A stretch of 64,000 nt of DNA. It comes from Roseihalotalea indica (lineage in GTDB: Bacteria; Bacteroidota; Bacteroidia; Cytophagales; Cyclobacteriaceae). Positions within the stretch are counted from its first letter, which is position 1. Every line of letters starts with the position of its first letter. Below are positions 54,807-63,457 of this stretch, in pieces. The stretch covers positions 1-64,000 of the forward strand of contig NZ_JAINFL010000006.1 of assembly GCF_022458895.1 (NCBI RefSeq), read 5' to 3'. Below the pieces are notes generated by a model, which saw nothing but the letters and a program-made list of their open reading frames with translations, was not told the DNA's origin and ran no database searches. A program made the translations under genes and the position numbers.

Positions 54807-55994
54807 ATGAAAACCGTTGATGATATCAATTTTTCCGGTAAAAAGGCTCTGGTGCGCGTAGATTTTAATGTCCCTCTTGATAAAGATTATACTATTACCG
54901 ATGATACCCGGATGCGGGCTGCCGTTCCTACGCTAAAGAAAATCCTGGATGACGGAGGAGCTGCTATTCTGATGTCTCACCTAGGGCGTCCCAAAGAAGG
55001 ACCCGAAGAGAAATTTTCGCTGAAGCATCTGGTCGATCATCTGTCAGAATTGCTGGGTGGCACCAAAGTGCATTTTGCTAGTGATTGCGTGGGTGAGGAA
55101 GCTAAAAGTAAGGCCGATAGTCTGCCTATGGGTGAAGTATTGCTGCTGGAAAATACCCGTTTCCACAAAGGCGAAACCAAAGGCGATGAAGATCTGGCTA
55201 AGCAAATGGCCGAATTAGGCGATGTATACATCAATGATGCTTTCGGTTCGGCTCACCGTGCACATTCTTCTACTACCGTAGTTGCTCAGTATTTTGATGA
55301 GAAAGCCAGTGGTTACATTATGCAGGCTGAAATTGATAATGCGCAGAAACTACTCGAAAGTGCCGAGCACCCCTACGTGGCCATCATGGGTGGTGCCAAG
55401 ATCTCTGATAAGATCGGCGTAATTGAAAACCTGCTGGAAAAAGTAGACGACCTGATTATCGGCGGTGGCATGAGCTATACCTTCTTTAAAGCTATGGGCG
55501 GAAAGATCGGTAAATCGCTGGTAGAAGAAGATAAGCTGGACCTGGCTAATGAACTGATCAAAAAAGCCAAAGAGAAAAATGTGCATCTGCACTTACCCAT
55601 CGACTCGGTAGTGGCCGATGAGTTTGACAACGATGCCAATACCAAAATTTCTAACAACCACGCCATTGAAGATGGCTACATGGGGCTGGACATCGGGCCG
55701 GAAGCCCGACAGGTGTTTGCCGATGTGATCACTCGAAGTAAAACCATTTTGTGGAATGGCCCTATGGGAGTATTTGAGATGCCCAACTTTGCCGAAGGAA
55801 CCAAGCGGGTTGCCGAGGCTGTGGTGGAAGCAACCAGAAACGGAGCGTTCTCCCTCATTGGTGGAGGCGATTCTGCGGCGGCCGTAAACAATCTGGGTTA
55901 CGGAGATGACGTATCTTACGTATCAACCGGCGGTGGCGCATTGCTTGAGTATATGGAAGGGAAAGAACTTCCCGGAGTGAAAGCTCTTCAGTAA
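54807..55994 (+). CDS. pgk: Phosphoglycerate kinase
   Basis: Pgk makes ATP from 1,3-bisphosphoglycerate in glycolysis. The 395-residue protein shows [22 protein letters not shown], the hinge-region [13 protein letters not shown], and the nucleotide-loop [13 protein letters not shown]. The ATG at 54807 is preferred over a TTG at 54795. It appears monocistronic; a long-loop inverted repeat lies just after it. Confidence 0.97.
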   Translation: MKTVDDINFSGKKALVRVDFNVPLDKDYTITDDTRMRAAVPTLKKILDDGGAAILMSHLGRPKEGPEEKFSLKHLVDHLSELLGGTKVHFASDCVGEEAKSKADSLPMGEVLLLENTRFHKGETKGDEDLAKQMAELGDVYINDAFGSAHRAHSSTTVVAQYFDEKASGYIMQAEIDNAQKLLESAEHPYVAIMGGAKISDKIGVIENLLEKVDDLIIGGGMSYTFFKAMGGKIGKSLVEEDKLDLANELIKKAKEKNVHLHLPIDSVVADEFDNDANTKISNNHAIEDGYMGLDIGPEARQVFADVITRSKTILWNGPMGVFEMPNFAEGTKRVAEAVVEATRNGAFSLIGGGDSAAAVNNLGYGDDVSYVSTGGGALLEYMEGKELPGVKALQ

Positions 55995-56003
55995 TCTGTT
56001 TTC

Positions 56004-56064
56004 GCTTGACTGAGGAGGGGAGAATACCCGCTCTGTAAGACGAGTCCTCGCGCCTCAGTCAAGC
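56004..56064. repeat. 12-bp inverted repeat with a 37-nt loop after pgk
   Basis: GCTTGACTGAGG (56004-56015) and its exact complement CCTCAGTCAAGC (56053-56064) flank 37 nt. A short T-rich stretch follows (TTTATCGTTT), so it may end pgk transcripts, but the large loop is unusual for a terminator. Confidence 0.55.
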
Positions 56065-56098
56065 TTTATCGTTTGTCCCTAAATTATTTGTCTCCATT

Positions 56099-57259
56099 AT
56101 GATCATCTCCCCGGCACGCCGGCTTCAGCAGGTGGAAGAATATTATTTTTCCCGGAAACTTCGGCAAATCCGGCAGATGAACGAAGAGGGAAAAGACATT
56201 ATCAACCTGGGTGTTGGCAGCCCGGATATGATGCCATCCCCGGCTACGATTACCGCGCTCAGTGAAATAGCTCACCAACCGGATGCGCACGGCTACCAGC
56301 CCTACCAGGGATTGGCCGAACTCAGAACAGCCATGGCTGAGTGGACGCAAAAAACCTTTTCGGTTACAGTGGCCCCTGAGTCAGAAATATTACCCCTGAT
56401 GGGTTCCAAAGAAGGGATCACGCACATCTCGCTAGCTTTTCTAAACCCTGGTGACCGCGTGTTAGTCCCATCTCTCGGGTACCCGGCTTATACGTCGGTA
56501 ACAAACATGGTAGAAGCTGAGGTAAGGACTTACCCTCTGGTAGAAGGAAGCTGGCAGCCTGATTTTGAGAAAATGGCGGACATGGATATCCGGAAGGTGA
56601 AGTTACTTTGGTGCAACTATCCGCATATGCCCACTGGCGCACCTGCCCAGTACGAGACATTAGAGAAACTGGTTGCTTTTGCCCGAGAACATAATATCCT
56701 GCTGTGCCATGATAACCCATATGCGCTGGTCCTTAATCGAGACAAACCCCTGAGTGTCTTTTCGGTGCCCGGAGCAAAAGAAGTAGCTATCGAGTTACAC
56801 TCGCTCAGCAAGTCGCACAATATGGCCGGCTGGCGCATCGGGTGGATAGCCGGTGCCTCTGACTATCTGAGTGAGATCATTAAGGTTAAAAGCAATGTAG
56901 ATTCGGGTATGTTCAAAGCCATGCAATTAGCGGCTCGGCAAGCCTTACTTAATGATGAGGAATGGCATCAGCAGCGCAACCAGGAATATAAGGAGCGTCA
57001 GGCAATTACCTTTCAACTGGCAACCGCTTTAGGGTGCCAGTTTGATCCTAAGCAGCAAGGCATGTTTGTGTGGGCTAAAATACCAGAAACTGAATCAAGC
57101 GCCGAGGCAGTTAGCGAAAGAATTTTACAGCAAAACCGGGTCTTTATCACCCCAGGTCATATTTTTGGAAAAGAAGGGAAGCGTTATCTGCGCTTTTCCC
57201 TGTGTGTATCACAACAGCTACTGAACGAGGCTGTCAAACGAGTAACATTTCACCCCTGA
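56099..57259 (+). CDS. PLP-dependent class I/II aminotransferase, probably aromatic or keto-acid
   Basis: This 386-residue fold-type I aminotransferase has the PLP lysine in SLSKSHNMAGWRIGW, the Asp-Tyr pair in CHDNPYAL, and the substrate-binding NYPHMPTGA. Tight linkage to tyrA (5 bp) suggests it transaminates 4-hydroxyphenylpyruvate or prephenate in tyrosine and phenylalanine synthesis. The family also includes alanine and diaminopimelate aminotransferases, so specificity is inferred from context only. Confidence 0.85.
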   Translation: MIISPARRLQQVEEYYFSRKLRQIRQMNEEGKDIINLGVGSPDMMPSPATITALSEIAHQPDAHGYQPYQGLAELRTAMAEWTQKTFSVTVAPESEILPLMGSKEGITHISLAFLNPGDRVLVPSLGYPAYTSVTNMVEAEVRTYPLVEGSWQPDFEKMADMDIRKVKLLWCNYPHMPTGAPAQYETLEKLVAFAREHNILLCHDNPYALVLNRDKPLSVFSVPGAKEVAIELHSLSKSHNMAGWRIGWIAGASDYLSEIIKVKSNVDSGMFKAMQLAARQALLNDEEWHQQRNQEYKERQAITFQLATALGCQFDPKQQGMFVWAKIPETESSAEAVSERILQQNRVFITPGHIFGKEGKRYLRFSLCVSQQLLNEAVKRVTFHP

Positions 57260-57264
57260 AAGTT

Positions 57265-58140
57265 ATGAACATCGGAATTATCGGATTAGGATTATTAGGA
57301 GGATCAACCGCCTTGGCGTTAAAAGAGTGTTTACCTGAGGCCAAAATCATGGGAGTGGATACCTCCCGGCAGCATGCTGCCCGGGCACTGGCTTTGGGGG
57401 TTGCTGATAAAATTCTCTCCCTGCGCAAAGCTGTTGCCCAATCTGATATTGTGATTCTGGCCGTGCCCGTAGATACCATGCTGAATATGCTACCGGGAGT
57501 ATTGGATACCATTCCGGTAAGCAGTGTAGTAGTTGATCTGGGGTCAACCAAAGAACAAATATGCCAGGTAGCGGATGCCCATCCGAAGCGAGGGCGGTTT
57601 GTGGCGGCGCACCCCATTGCGGGTACTGAACGCTCGGGCCCGGATGCCGCTTTCAAAGACCTGCTCACCGGTAAGCAGATGATCATTTGTGACAAAGAAC
57701 GCTCTGATATTGATGCCCTGGAAAAAGCGGAAAATCTCTTTCGCCGAAAGCTGCAAATGAGAATTAGCTATATGGAAGGGGCTGCCCATGACCGGCATAT
57801 TGCCTATGTCTCTCATTTGAGCCATATCAGCTCGTTTGCCCTGAGCAATGCCGTGCTGGCTAAAGAAAAAGACGAAAGTAAAATCTTTGAGATGGCCGGT
57901 AGTGGTTTTTCTTCAACGGTACGTCTGGCTAAAAGTAATCCTTCTATGTGGGCGCCAATATTCACGCAAAACTCCCGAAACGTAGGGCAGGCACTGACCG
58001 CATATATCGAGCAACTACAGCGCTTCAAAACATGGCTTGATCAGCAGGATGAAACACAAATGTACCAGTGGATGGAGGAGGCTAACGCCATCCGTGATAT
58101 TCTGTCGGGTATTCAGACGAATGAAAAAGACCCTCGATAG
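57265..58140 (+). CDS. tyrA: Prephenate dehydrogenase
   Basis: TyrA oxidatively decarboxylates prephenate toward tyrosine. The 291-residue protein opens MNIGIIGLGLLGGSTALALK, a Rossmann NAD(P) motif, and contains HPIAGTERSGPDAAF (prephenate-binding His/Arg region) and MEGAAHDRHIAYVSHLSH. There is no ACT or chorismate-mutase domain. I begin at the ATG at 57265; the frame can be traced to 57202, but that overlaps the aminotransferase. Confidence 0.93.
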   Translation: MNIGIIGLGLLGGSTALALKECLPEAKIMGVDTSRQHAARALALGVADKILSLRKAVAQSDIVILAVPVDTMLNMLPGVLDTIPVSSVVVDLGSTKEQICQVADAHPKRGRFVAAHPIAGTERSGPDAAFKDLLTGKQMIICDKERSDIDALEKAENLFRRKLQMRISYMEGAAHDRHIAYVSHLSHISSFALSNAVLAKEKDESKIFEMAGSGFSSTVRLAKSNPSMWAPIFTQNSRNVGQALTAYIEQLQRFKTWLDQQDETQMYQWMEEANAIRDILSGIQTNEKDPR

Positions 58141-58189
58141 AAACAGGTTCTGAGAACACTCCTTCTGCTTGCGTGTTAAGCAAGAACCT

Positions 58190-59248
58190 ATGACTGGAAC
58201 TTACCCCCCTCTTTGCCATTACTTCCTGATATTTTTCGTAGTAGCATCCTTGCTAGGGCATACTAATGCAGTAGCTCAGGACAAAGACACAACGTATATT
58301 CAGAAATTCCCCGAAAGCCTGAACCTTCGATTGCTCGCTGCTCAGAAAGGCTTGCAGCTTCAGGCAAAAAACAGTCAGCTAGGGGAAAATTATTATTTCA
58401 ACCCCTGGTACCGCAATTATGTAGGGCTTGGAGGCTTCTTATGGAATATCGGCTTTAACTTCCTGCTTCCGGTATCCCCACCTTTGCAAGATAACAACCT
58501 GAAACGCTTCGACTTTCAGGGTTCACTCTATGCTAAGAACTGGCTGGTAGACGGTATCTATCAGCGCTATCAGGGATTTGTATTGGGCGATAATCCTTTT
58601 ACTCCCAATGCCGAGCCAGAGAGCTACCAGCATGATATGGTGTTGAAAAAGATCCAGGCTACCATTACCTATCTGCCGGGGGGCGAGCAGTTTTCTCTCC
58701 GTTTTCCCTTCAACCAGGGCGATCGGCAACGAAAGAGCCAGGGAAGTCTGCTATTATCCAGCGATTTCTCGTATACCAAACTGTATAACGATGATGGAAT
58801 ACTCCCCGAAGGAGTAGCAGATGAGGCAGACCCGGCCGGGCAACTGGATGAATTGCGCTTTTATTCACTCAATGCTCTGGTAGGCTACGGAGCCACGCTG
58901 GTTCATCGTAACTTTTTCCTCCATGCTTTCGGGCTCACCGGCCTGGGCTTTCAGCGCAAACGCTACTACACTGGCCAAGAGCAACGGGCTTTTGCTGTAG
59001 AACCCGTCTATGACATCCGCGGGGCTTTTGGTTACGATAAAGGTGCCTGGTATACCGGGGTTTATGTGTCTTCTGACTATACAGTAGTAGAGATTGAACA
59101 GTGGCAGTTTATTGGGCGTACCAGCCAGATTCGGCTTTACCTGGGAATACGGATTGATGAGCCGGAATTTCTTCGGAAGATCAAACCTAAGTTTCTGGAG
59201 AACTGGCGTAATAGTCCGAATATTCCGCTTCCACCCATCTTTGGGTAA
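58190..59248 (+). CDS. DUF4421-family outer-membrane protein
   Basis: This is a 352-residue protein with a signal peptide (FLIFFVVASLLGHTNAVAQ) and a beta-rich body: NYYFNPWYRNYVGLGGFLWN, a long hairpin region, then RIDEPEFLRKIKP near the end. The pattern matches DUF4421, predicted beta-barrels found mainly in Bacteroidota, function unknown. The ATG at 58190 is preferred to a TTG at 58169. It lies 49 bp after tyrA and may be co-transcribed. Confidence 0.82.
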   Translation: MTGTYPPLCHYFLIFFVVASLLGHTNAVAQDKDTTYIQKFPESLNLRLLAAQKGLQLQAKNSQLGENYYFNPWYRNYVGLGGFLWNIGFNFLLPVSPPLQDNNLKRFDFQGSLYAKNWLVDGIYQRYQGFVLGDNPFTPNAEPESYQHDMVLKKIQATITYLPGGEQFSLRFPFNQGDRQRKSQGSLLLSSDFSYTKLYNDDGILPEGVADEADPAGQLDELRFYSLNALVGYGATLVHRNFFLHAFGLTGLGFQRKRYYTGQEQRAFAVEPVYDIRGAFGYDKGAWYTGVYVSSDYTVVEIEQWQFIGRTSQIRLYLGIRIDEPEFLRKIKPKFLENWRNSPNIPLPPIFG

Positions 59249-59298
59249 ACATTCCGGGTGGATAGGAGTTCTTTCAAAGAACACTAAACTAAACAAAC

Positions 59299-59625
59299 AT
59301 GGATACACAAGCCACGAAAGAATACCGCTCACCCCTGACAGAAAAACTTAAAGAACTAAGCAAAGAAGGATACACCGCTGACTTTCATCTAAAGGAAGGA
59401 TCACTTCAAGCAGCAGATAAATCGTTTAATGCCAATGATCTCACGATTATAGATGAGTTTCGTTTTGAGGGCGAGAGCAACCCCGATGATATGTCTATTC
59501 TTTACGCCATAGAGGCTAACGATGGCACGAAAGGTACTGTTGTAGATGCTTTCGGAACCTACTCTGATAACGACCTGGGTGAGTTTATGAAAGGCGTGAA
59601 AGAGCGAGAAGTAAAAGATAACTAA
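59299..59625 (+). CDS. Small conserved protein often named phosphoribosylpyrophosphate synthetase-like
   Basis: This is a 108-residue acidic protein. The pattern LKELSKEGYTADFHLKEG, then FRFEGESNPDDMSILYAIEA and DGTKGTVVDAFGTYSD, belongs to a small family common in Bacteroidota. Database names linking it to PRPP synthetase are, as far as I know, unsupported; it has no PRPP-binding motif. Function unknown. Begins 50 bp after the DUF4421 gene. Confidence 0.8.
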   Translation: MDTQATKEYRSPLTEKLKELSKEGYTADFHLKEGSLQAADKSFNANDLTIIDEFRFEGESNPDDMSILYAIEANDGTKGTVVDAFGTYSDNDLGEFMKGVKEREVKDN

Positions 59626-59664
59626 TTGCTATACGCAGCATTATTAACGAGTTGCGAAACAAGA

Positions 59665-59718
59665 GGCAGGTGGCGGTTAGAACACTGAAGATCAGAATAA
59701 TCCGTGCAGCCACCTGCC
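59665..59718. repeat. 10-bp inverted repeat with a 34-nt loop between convergent genes
   Basis: GGCAGGTGGC (59665-59674) pairs exactly with GCCACCTGCC (59709-59718). It lies between the stops of the small conserved gene and the sulfotransferase. There is no U-tract on either side, so it is not a normal terminator. Confidence 0.5.
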
Positions 59719-59778
59719 AACCTTAAGCAGTTTGTGCATAGCTTCTTAGCCTGCTCTGGGTTACAACACTATCGTCTT

Positions 59779-60516
59779 TCAATCAAACATCGTATAGCCA
59801 AAGCGCCGAGCAGTTTCCTCGATAATAGGTCGGGCGAGAGAAATTTCTTCATCACTCAGGTTCTCTTTCCATCGGCCAACTTTAATAGAGTGGTCAGTAG
59901 TGGAGTAGGCCCGAGAGGTTTCAGCTTCTACAAATTTCTCATTGTTTCTGTTCTGTACCCGCTCTGCCCAGGCGAGTATTTCACTGGCATTCTCCTTTTC
60001 ATTCAGACTCACCTGTTGGGCAATACCAGCGGCAAACTGATACGAGTTCGCCAGCATATCCTCAAAGCGAGTAACCACCACCTGCTCAGCCACCGCAGAA
60101 AACCCTATAGTATTGATGTAGTTCCAGTGATGAGCGCATTGCTCAATCAATGGGCGATGGACCCAGTCCTTCCAGTCTGGGGGTTGGGGGTGATGGCCCC
60201 AGTTTCGGGAGATACCTACTTTTAACGAACAGATGGTATCCAGCGGATGGCGAACCTGCCAGAAAAAATGCCGGGGTTGGGGAATAGTACTGAGCAGCAT
60301 GCTTAAGGGAAAAGAAAGTCCGGTATCGGGAGGAAAGCCTTTACTCTCTTTCGGCACCTTAATGGCTGTGGGTTGGGCATAGTTCAGTGATAGCAGAGCT
60401 TCAAAAGGAGGCTCGCTCAGGTAATGATAGGTTGAAAGATGATCGAAGAGCTCTCCGAATATAGACGTGCCGCTTCGACCGCATCCCAAAATAATTACGT
60501 GGGCAGGTAATGTCAT
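59779..60516 (-). CDS. Sulfotransferase-family protein
   Basis: This is a 245-residue protein. The N-terminal VIILGCGRSGTSIFGELFDH is the phosphosulfate-binding loop of PAPS-dependent sulfotransferases. WQVRHPLDTICSLK supplies the 3'-phosphate-binding Arg and Ser region, and VVVTRFEDMLANSY is also typical. The acceptor is unknown; bacterial relatives modify carbohydrates or lipids. The upstream frame begins with TTG at 60534; the ATG at 60516 is better. No PAPS synthesis gene is nearby. Confidence 0.82.
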   Translation of the reverse strand: MTLPAHVIILGCGRSGTSIFGELFDHLSTYHYLSEPPFEALLSLNYAQPTAIKVPKESKGFPPDTGLSFPLSMLLSTIPQPRHFFWQVRHPLDTICSLKVGISRNWGHHPQPPDWKDWVHRPLIEQCAHHWNYINTIGFSAVAEQVVVTRFEDMLANSYQFAAGIAQQVSLNEKENASEILAWAERVQNRNNEKFVEAETSRAYSTTDHSIKVGRWKENLSDEEISLARPIIEETARRFGYTMFD

Positions 60517-60849
60517 AAATGTATCATCAATCAACAGGCAAACTAGTGAAATTCTCCTGACGATACCGATGGATGCCTGACTGTTTCTAATACTATATGT
60601 CTATACATCCGGCTAAACTTACTCTTTTCTGGTCAGAAACCGCTTCTAACGCTACTATCGAGCCTTTTTTCTAAGGGCAGATAGAACAAAAAGTGCATTT
60701 TCTTTTAGTTTTGGCTATTGTTAAGTGCCCACGACCTTTTCAATAGATTAGCTGATGGGGTAGGAGCGCAAGGGGCTCTGTTGAAACTGCCTGGCATGCA
60801 CTGCCTCAGTAACCATATTTCTACTAACCATATAAACTGACCAGCTAAA
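60517..60849. other. 333-bp divergent non-coding gap
   Basis: Lies between the minus-strand sulfotransferase and the plus-strand lipoprotein and should hold both promoters. I could not identify either, and I see no RNA gene or strong hairpin. Confidence 0.4.
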
Positions 60850-61395
60850 ATGATCAAATTCATTCCTTCTTTCCTGTTAATAACCTTCTCCCTAATCGCC
60901 TGTAAAAGCGATGATGTCAGTGACCTGGATGATCTGCTTAATGACGATGATGATCTAAAGGGTGCGCATGTAACTGCCAAAGTCAATGGAGATCAATTTA
61001 CCTCTGCTGATGATGCATTAAGAGCCACTTTTGAAGAAACCGATATGTATTTTACGCTTGCATTTGGCGCCGTATCAGTAAGTTCTGGAAAGGCTAGGGG
61101 TATTGCCCTGGGAGTGGCCGGACTTAGCTCCGAACCATTGGAAGTGGGCGCCACATTCACCAATGAAGAAACAGATGAGGGAATTGGCGTTGAAGCGGCT
61201 TACTCAGAAGGACCTGTAAACGACGCTGACGCTGATGTAAGCACTGACGAACTATTAGAAATTTCTATCAAGCTCACTGCTATTGATCGAGATAATAAAA
61301 CCATTTCAGGTGAGTTTAATTTTAAAGCTCTGGATGAGGAGTCTAATAAGACCTATACTATTACTGAGGGTATGTTCAGTGAGATTCCTTACTAA
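60850..61395 (+). CDS. Acidic lipoprotein, DUF6252-like
   Basis: This is a 181-residue protein with a lipobox LIACK (Cys about residue 18), then an Asp-rich linker (DLDDLLNDDDD). A beta-rich domain opening VTAKVNGDQFTSADD and closing TISGEFNFKALDEESNKTYT resembles the DUF6252 group of Bacteroidota lipoproteins. Function unknown. Apparently monocistronic and convergent with the acetyltransferase. Confidence 0.7.
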   Translation: MIKFIPSFLLITFSLIACKSDDVSDLDDLLNDDDDLKGAHVTAKVNGDQFTSADDALRATFEETDMYFTLAFGAVSVSSGKARGIALGVAGLSSEPLEVGATFTNEETDEGIGVEAAYSEGPVNDADADVSTDELLEISIKLTAIDRDNKTISGEFNFKALDEESNKTYTITEGMFSEIPY

Positions 61396-61435
61396 GTGAG
61401 AAATAGAGTGAGGGGAGAATAAGTAGTTTTACCTT

Positions 61436-61939
61436 TTATTCTTCCCTCAATAATAGTTGCATAAGTATCAGGTCCAGCCAGCGATCAAATTTGTAGCCTA
61501 CCTCACTAAACCTGCCTACCTCTTTGAAACCCATACGCTGATGAAACGCGTAGCTTCCCTGGTTGGAGCTATCTACCCCGGCAATCATTGTATGGTAGCT
61601 TTGCTGGAGAGCTAGTTGGATAAGCTCTTTCAACAACATTTGTCCAATTCCCTGGCCTCGTGCTTCTTTCGCTACATACACAGAGTGCTCTACGCTGTAT
61701 CGGTACGCCTCTTTTAACCTAAATGCCCCGTAGGTGCCGAAACCAATTACTTTGTGGTTGAGGTCAGCTACAATCACCGGCCATCGTTCTTCCTGCTTTT
61801 TCCAGTACCACTCAAGCTGATCATCCAAACTGTTTTCCTGGTACGAGTAGTTAGCAGTGGTGTGAACAATCTCGTAATTAACAATTCTTAAAATACCGGG
61901 AATATCATGCTCATCAGCCTTTCGTATACGTATTTCCAT
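61436..61939 (-). CDS. GNAT-family N-acetyltransferase (phosphinothricin acetyltransferase-like)
   Basis: This is a 167-residue acetyltransferase. The Pat/YncA-type N-terminus (IRKADEHDIPGILRIVNYEI) is followed by EHSVYVAKEARGQGIGQMLL, the acetyl-CoA-binding RGQGIG loop, and DSSNQGSYAFHQRMGFKEVG. Relatives acetylate amino-acid analogues such as methionine sulfoximine or phosphinothricin. The true substrate is not known. Confidence 0.87.
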   Translation of the reverse strand: MEIRIRKADEHDIPGILRIVNYEIVHTTANYSYQENSLDDQLEWYWKKQEERWPVIVADLNHKVIGFGTYGAFRLKEAYRYSVEHSVYVAKEARGQGIGQMLLKELIQLALQQSYHTMIAGVDSSNQGSYAFHQRMGFKEVGRFSEVGYKFDRWLDLILMQLLLREE

Positions 61940-62112
61940 AGTTGATCATTAGTTAGAAAGTAGCTTCCGAAGGTTAATGTGCTCTTTAGTAGTAGAATAG
62001 TGCTTATTGCTGATAGCGGGCCTTCGATGCACCCCACAATCTATTGATCGGATAATCAATAAATAAGGCGCAGTAATTAACGGACGTATGTCCGGCTGAA
62101 AGAGACGAGTAA

Positions 62113-62874
62113 TCATAAGGCTGGTTCTTTAGCCAGCTTACCCTCCTGTTTAAGGTTTGAGGGTTCACAGTACTTTTCAATTAAGGCCAGCATATGCTCG
62201 GTGTTGGCATTTTGTTTCACAGAAATATTTTCAACCTCTTTCAAAGTAACCTGAGAACCTTTCATAGACAGGTACGAGTTCAGATTCATGATATCAGCAA
62301 ACCAGTTGGTGAGTACCACCATAAGTTGAGCAAGATTTGAGCGACTGGTTTGCAACTCAAGAGGTGGTTTGAAAATAAAGTGTCCTATAATATCAACCAA
62401 CCCAATGGAACCGAAAGCAATAGTCAGGATAGTTTTGCCCTGAGCAGCAAAGAAGATAGAGGTAAGTATTAGAGCTATGCCCAGGTAAAATGAGACCACA
62501 TACATCCACAATACGTATTTGTAGGCACCTTTGGCATCATTAATCACATCCTGAATAGATGACTTAAGCCCCATCATAGTCTGAAAGGTGTTTTCCAGAT
62601 TGCTTCGCAGGGCTTCTGCCGCTTTCTCCGAATTTTCCACCTCAATCTGCTGCTTTCTGAGGTTTAGTTTAGCAAGTTCGCTGGCTTCCGGCTGTTGTAT
62701 GGATTGATAGTCTAGTGAGTTCCGGGTCAGGTTTCGGATAACTTCAAGCATACTGCTAAGTTCTTCTTTTTCTTCCGAAGTGAAGTCAGGTTGCAAAGGC
62801 AGGTCATCTACTACATTTACATTATTATAGATAGCCTCATGCAGATAGTCAAAAGCAAGAGCTTTATTTTTCAT
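62113..62874 (-). CDS. Two-helix membrane protein, possibly of the TRADD-N-associated membrane class
   Basis: This is a 253-residue protein without a signal peptide. An N-terminal helical region (to about 130, with heptads in LAKLNLRKQQIEVENSEKAA) leads to two hydrophobic helices, about 133-160 (MYVVSFYLGIALILTSIFFA) and 163-185 (TILTIAFGSIGLVDIIGHFI). A helical C-terminal tail follows. The two-helix hairpin with a following FKPP resembles the cyanobacterial TRADD-N-associated 2TM domain, but this is a weak match by eye. Function unknown. Confidence 0.6.
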   Translation of the reverse strand: MKNKALAFDYLHEAIYNNVNVVDDLPLQPDFTSEEKEELSSMLEVIRNLTRNSLDYQSIQQPEASELAKLNLRKQQIEVENSEKAAEALRSNLENTFQTMMGLKSSIQDVINDAKGAYKYVLWMYVVSFYLGIALILTSIFFAAQGKTILTIAFGSIGLVDIIGHFIFKPPLELQTSRSNLAQLMVVLTNWFADIMNLNSYLSMKGSQVTLKEVENISVKQNANTEHMLALIEKYCEPSNLKQEGKLAKEPAL

Positions 62875-63116
62875 AGGTCGGCAATTTAGGTTAGGTAGTT
62901 GGTATGTTAAAATATCAATTTTTTTTATGAAATCAGAATGCGAATGAATAAAGACTTTGTAATAGTAAGAGCCGTTCTTATCATCAAGGTTAGCCTGCTC
63001 CAGATCGGATCGGGTAGTTTGTGATAAAAACTATATGTCGATACGGTCAATGTATAGTAACTCGTCTTTTTAAGCCGGGTTTGATCTGGTCATAGGTTTC
63101 TTAAAAAGTTTGAAAC

Positions 63117-63227
63117 TTACATACGCCCTAAGCATGAGTTGCATTTAGTACATGATTCATACACCACGCCCTGGTCGGAATAAGAAAACTTACGCCAGTC
63201 ATACATCACGCCCTGGGCAAAAGTCAC
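63117..63227 (-). repeat. Three-copy ~42-bp-spaced repeat with a tiny Cys-rich frame
   Basis: ACGCCCT recurs at 63123, 63166 and 63208 (spacing 43 and 42). CATACACCACGCCCTGG (63158-63174) and CATACATCACGCCCTGG (63200-63216) differ by one base. On the minus strand the spacing is 14 codons and one frame from a GTG at 63227 stays open for 36 residues, with DQGVVYESCTKCNSCLGRM at its end. Confidence 0.45.
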
Positions 63228-63400
63228 AATTTACCTAGCTCGACGTACCAATGACCAGGAATTTGTTATTTTTTCGATAAGTTTAAAGACCTACGTCCGG
63301 GTCAAATGTCTTCCTCGCATCCCAGAAACCTGTCTTTGCCCAGGTTATTATCAGTATAGCAGAAAATAGTACAGCGTAAGGTCTGTTTTAGATCGTGTTT

Positions 63401-63429
63401 TTTGCCGTATGGGGCTCGTATTATTTTTG
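63401..63429 (+). promoter_or_regulatory. Predicted promoter of the gene at the right edge
   Basis: TTTG at 63401-63404 and a perfect TATTTTTG at 63422-63429 are 17 bp apart. The start codon lies 28 nt after the -7 box. Confidence 0.55.
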
Positions 63430-63457
63430 TTTATATCCATATTAAACAGCTATAAGC

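Larger units (their letters stand above)
62875..63457. other. 583-bp non-coding gap with a repeat and a promoter
   Basis: It carries the 42-bp-spaced repeat at 63117-63227 and the promoter of the final gene at 63401-63429. Otherwise I see no gene. The mixed composition with short broken frames could be a decayed coding region. Confidence 0.45.
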
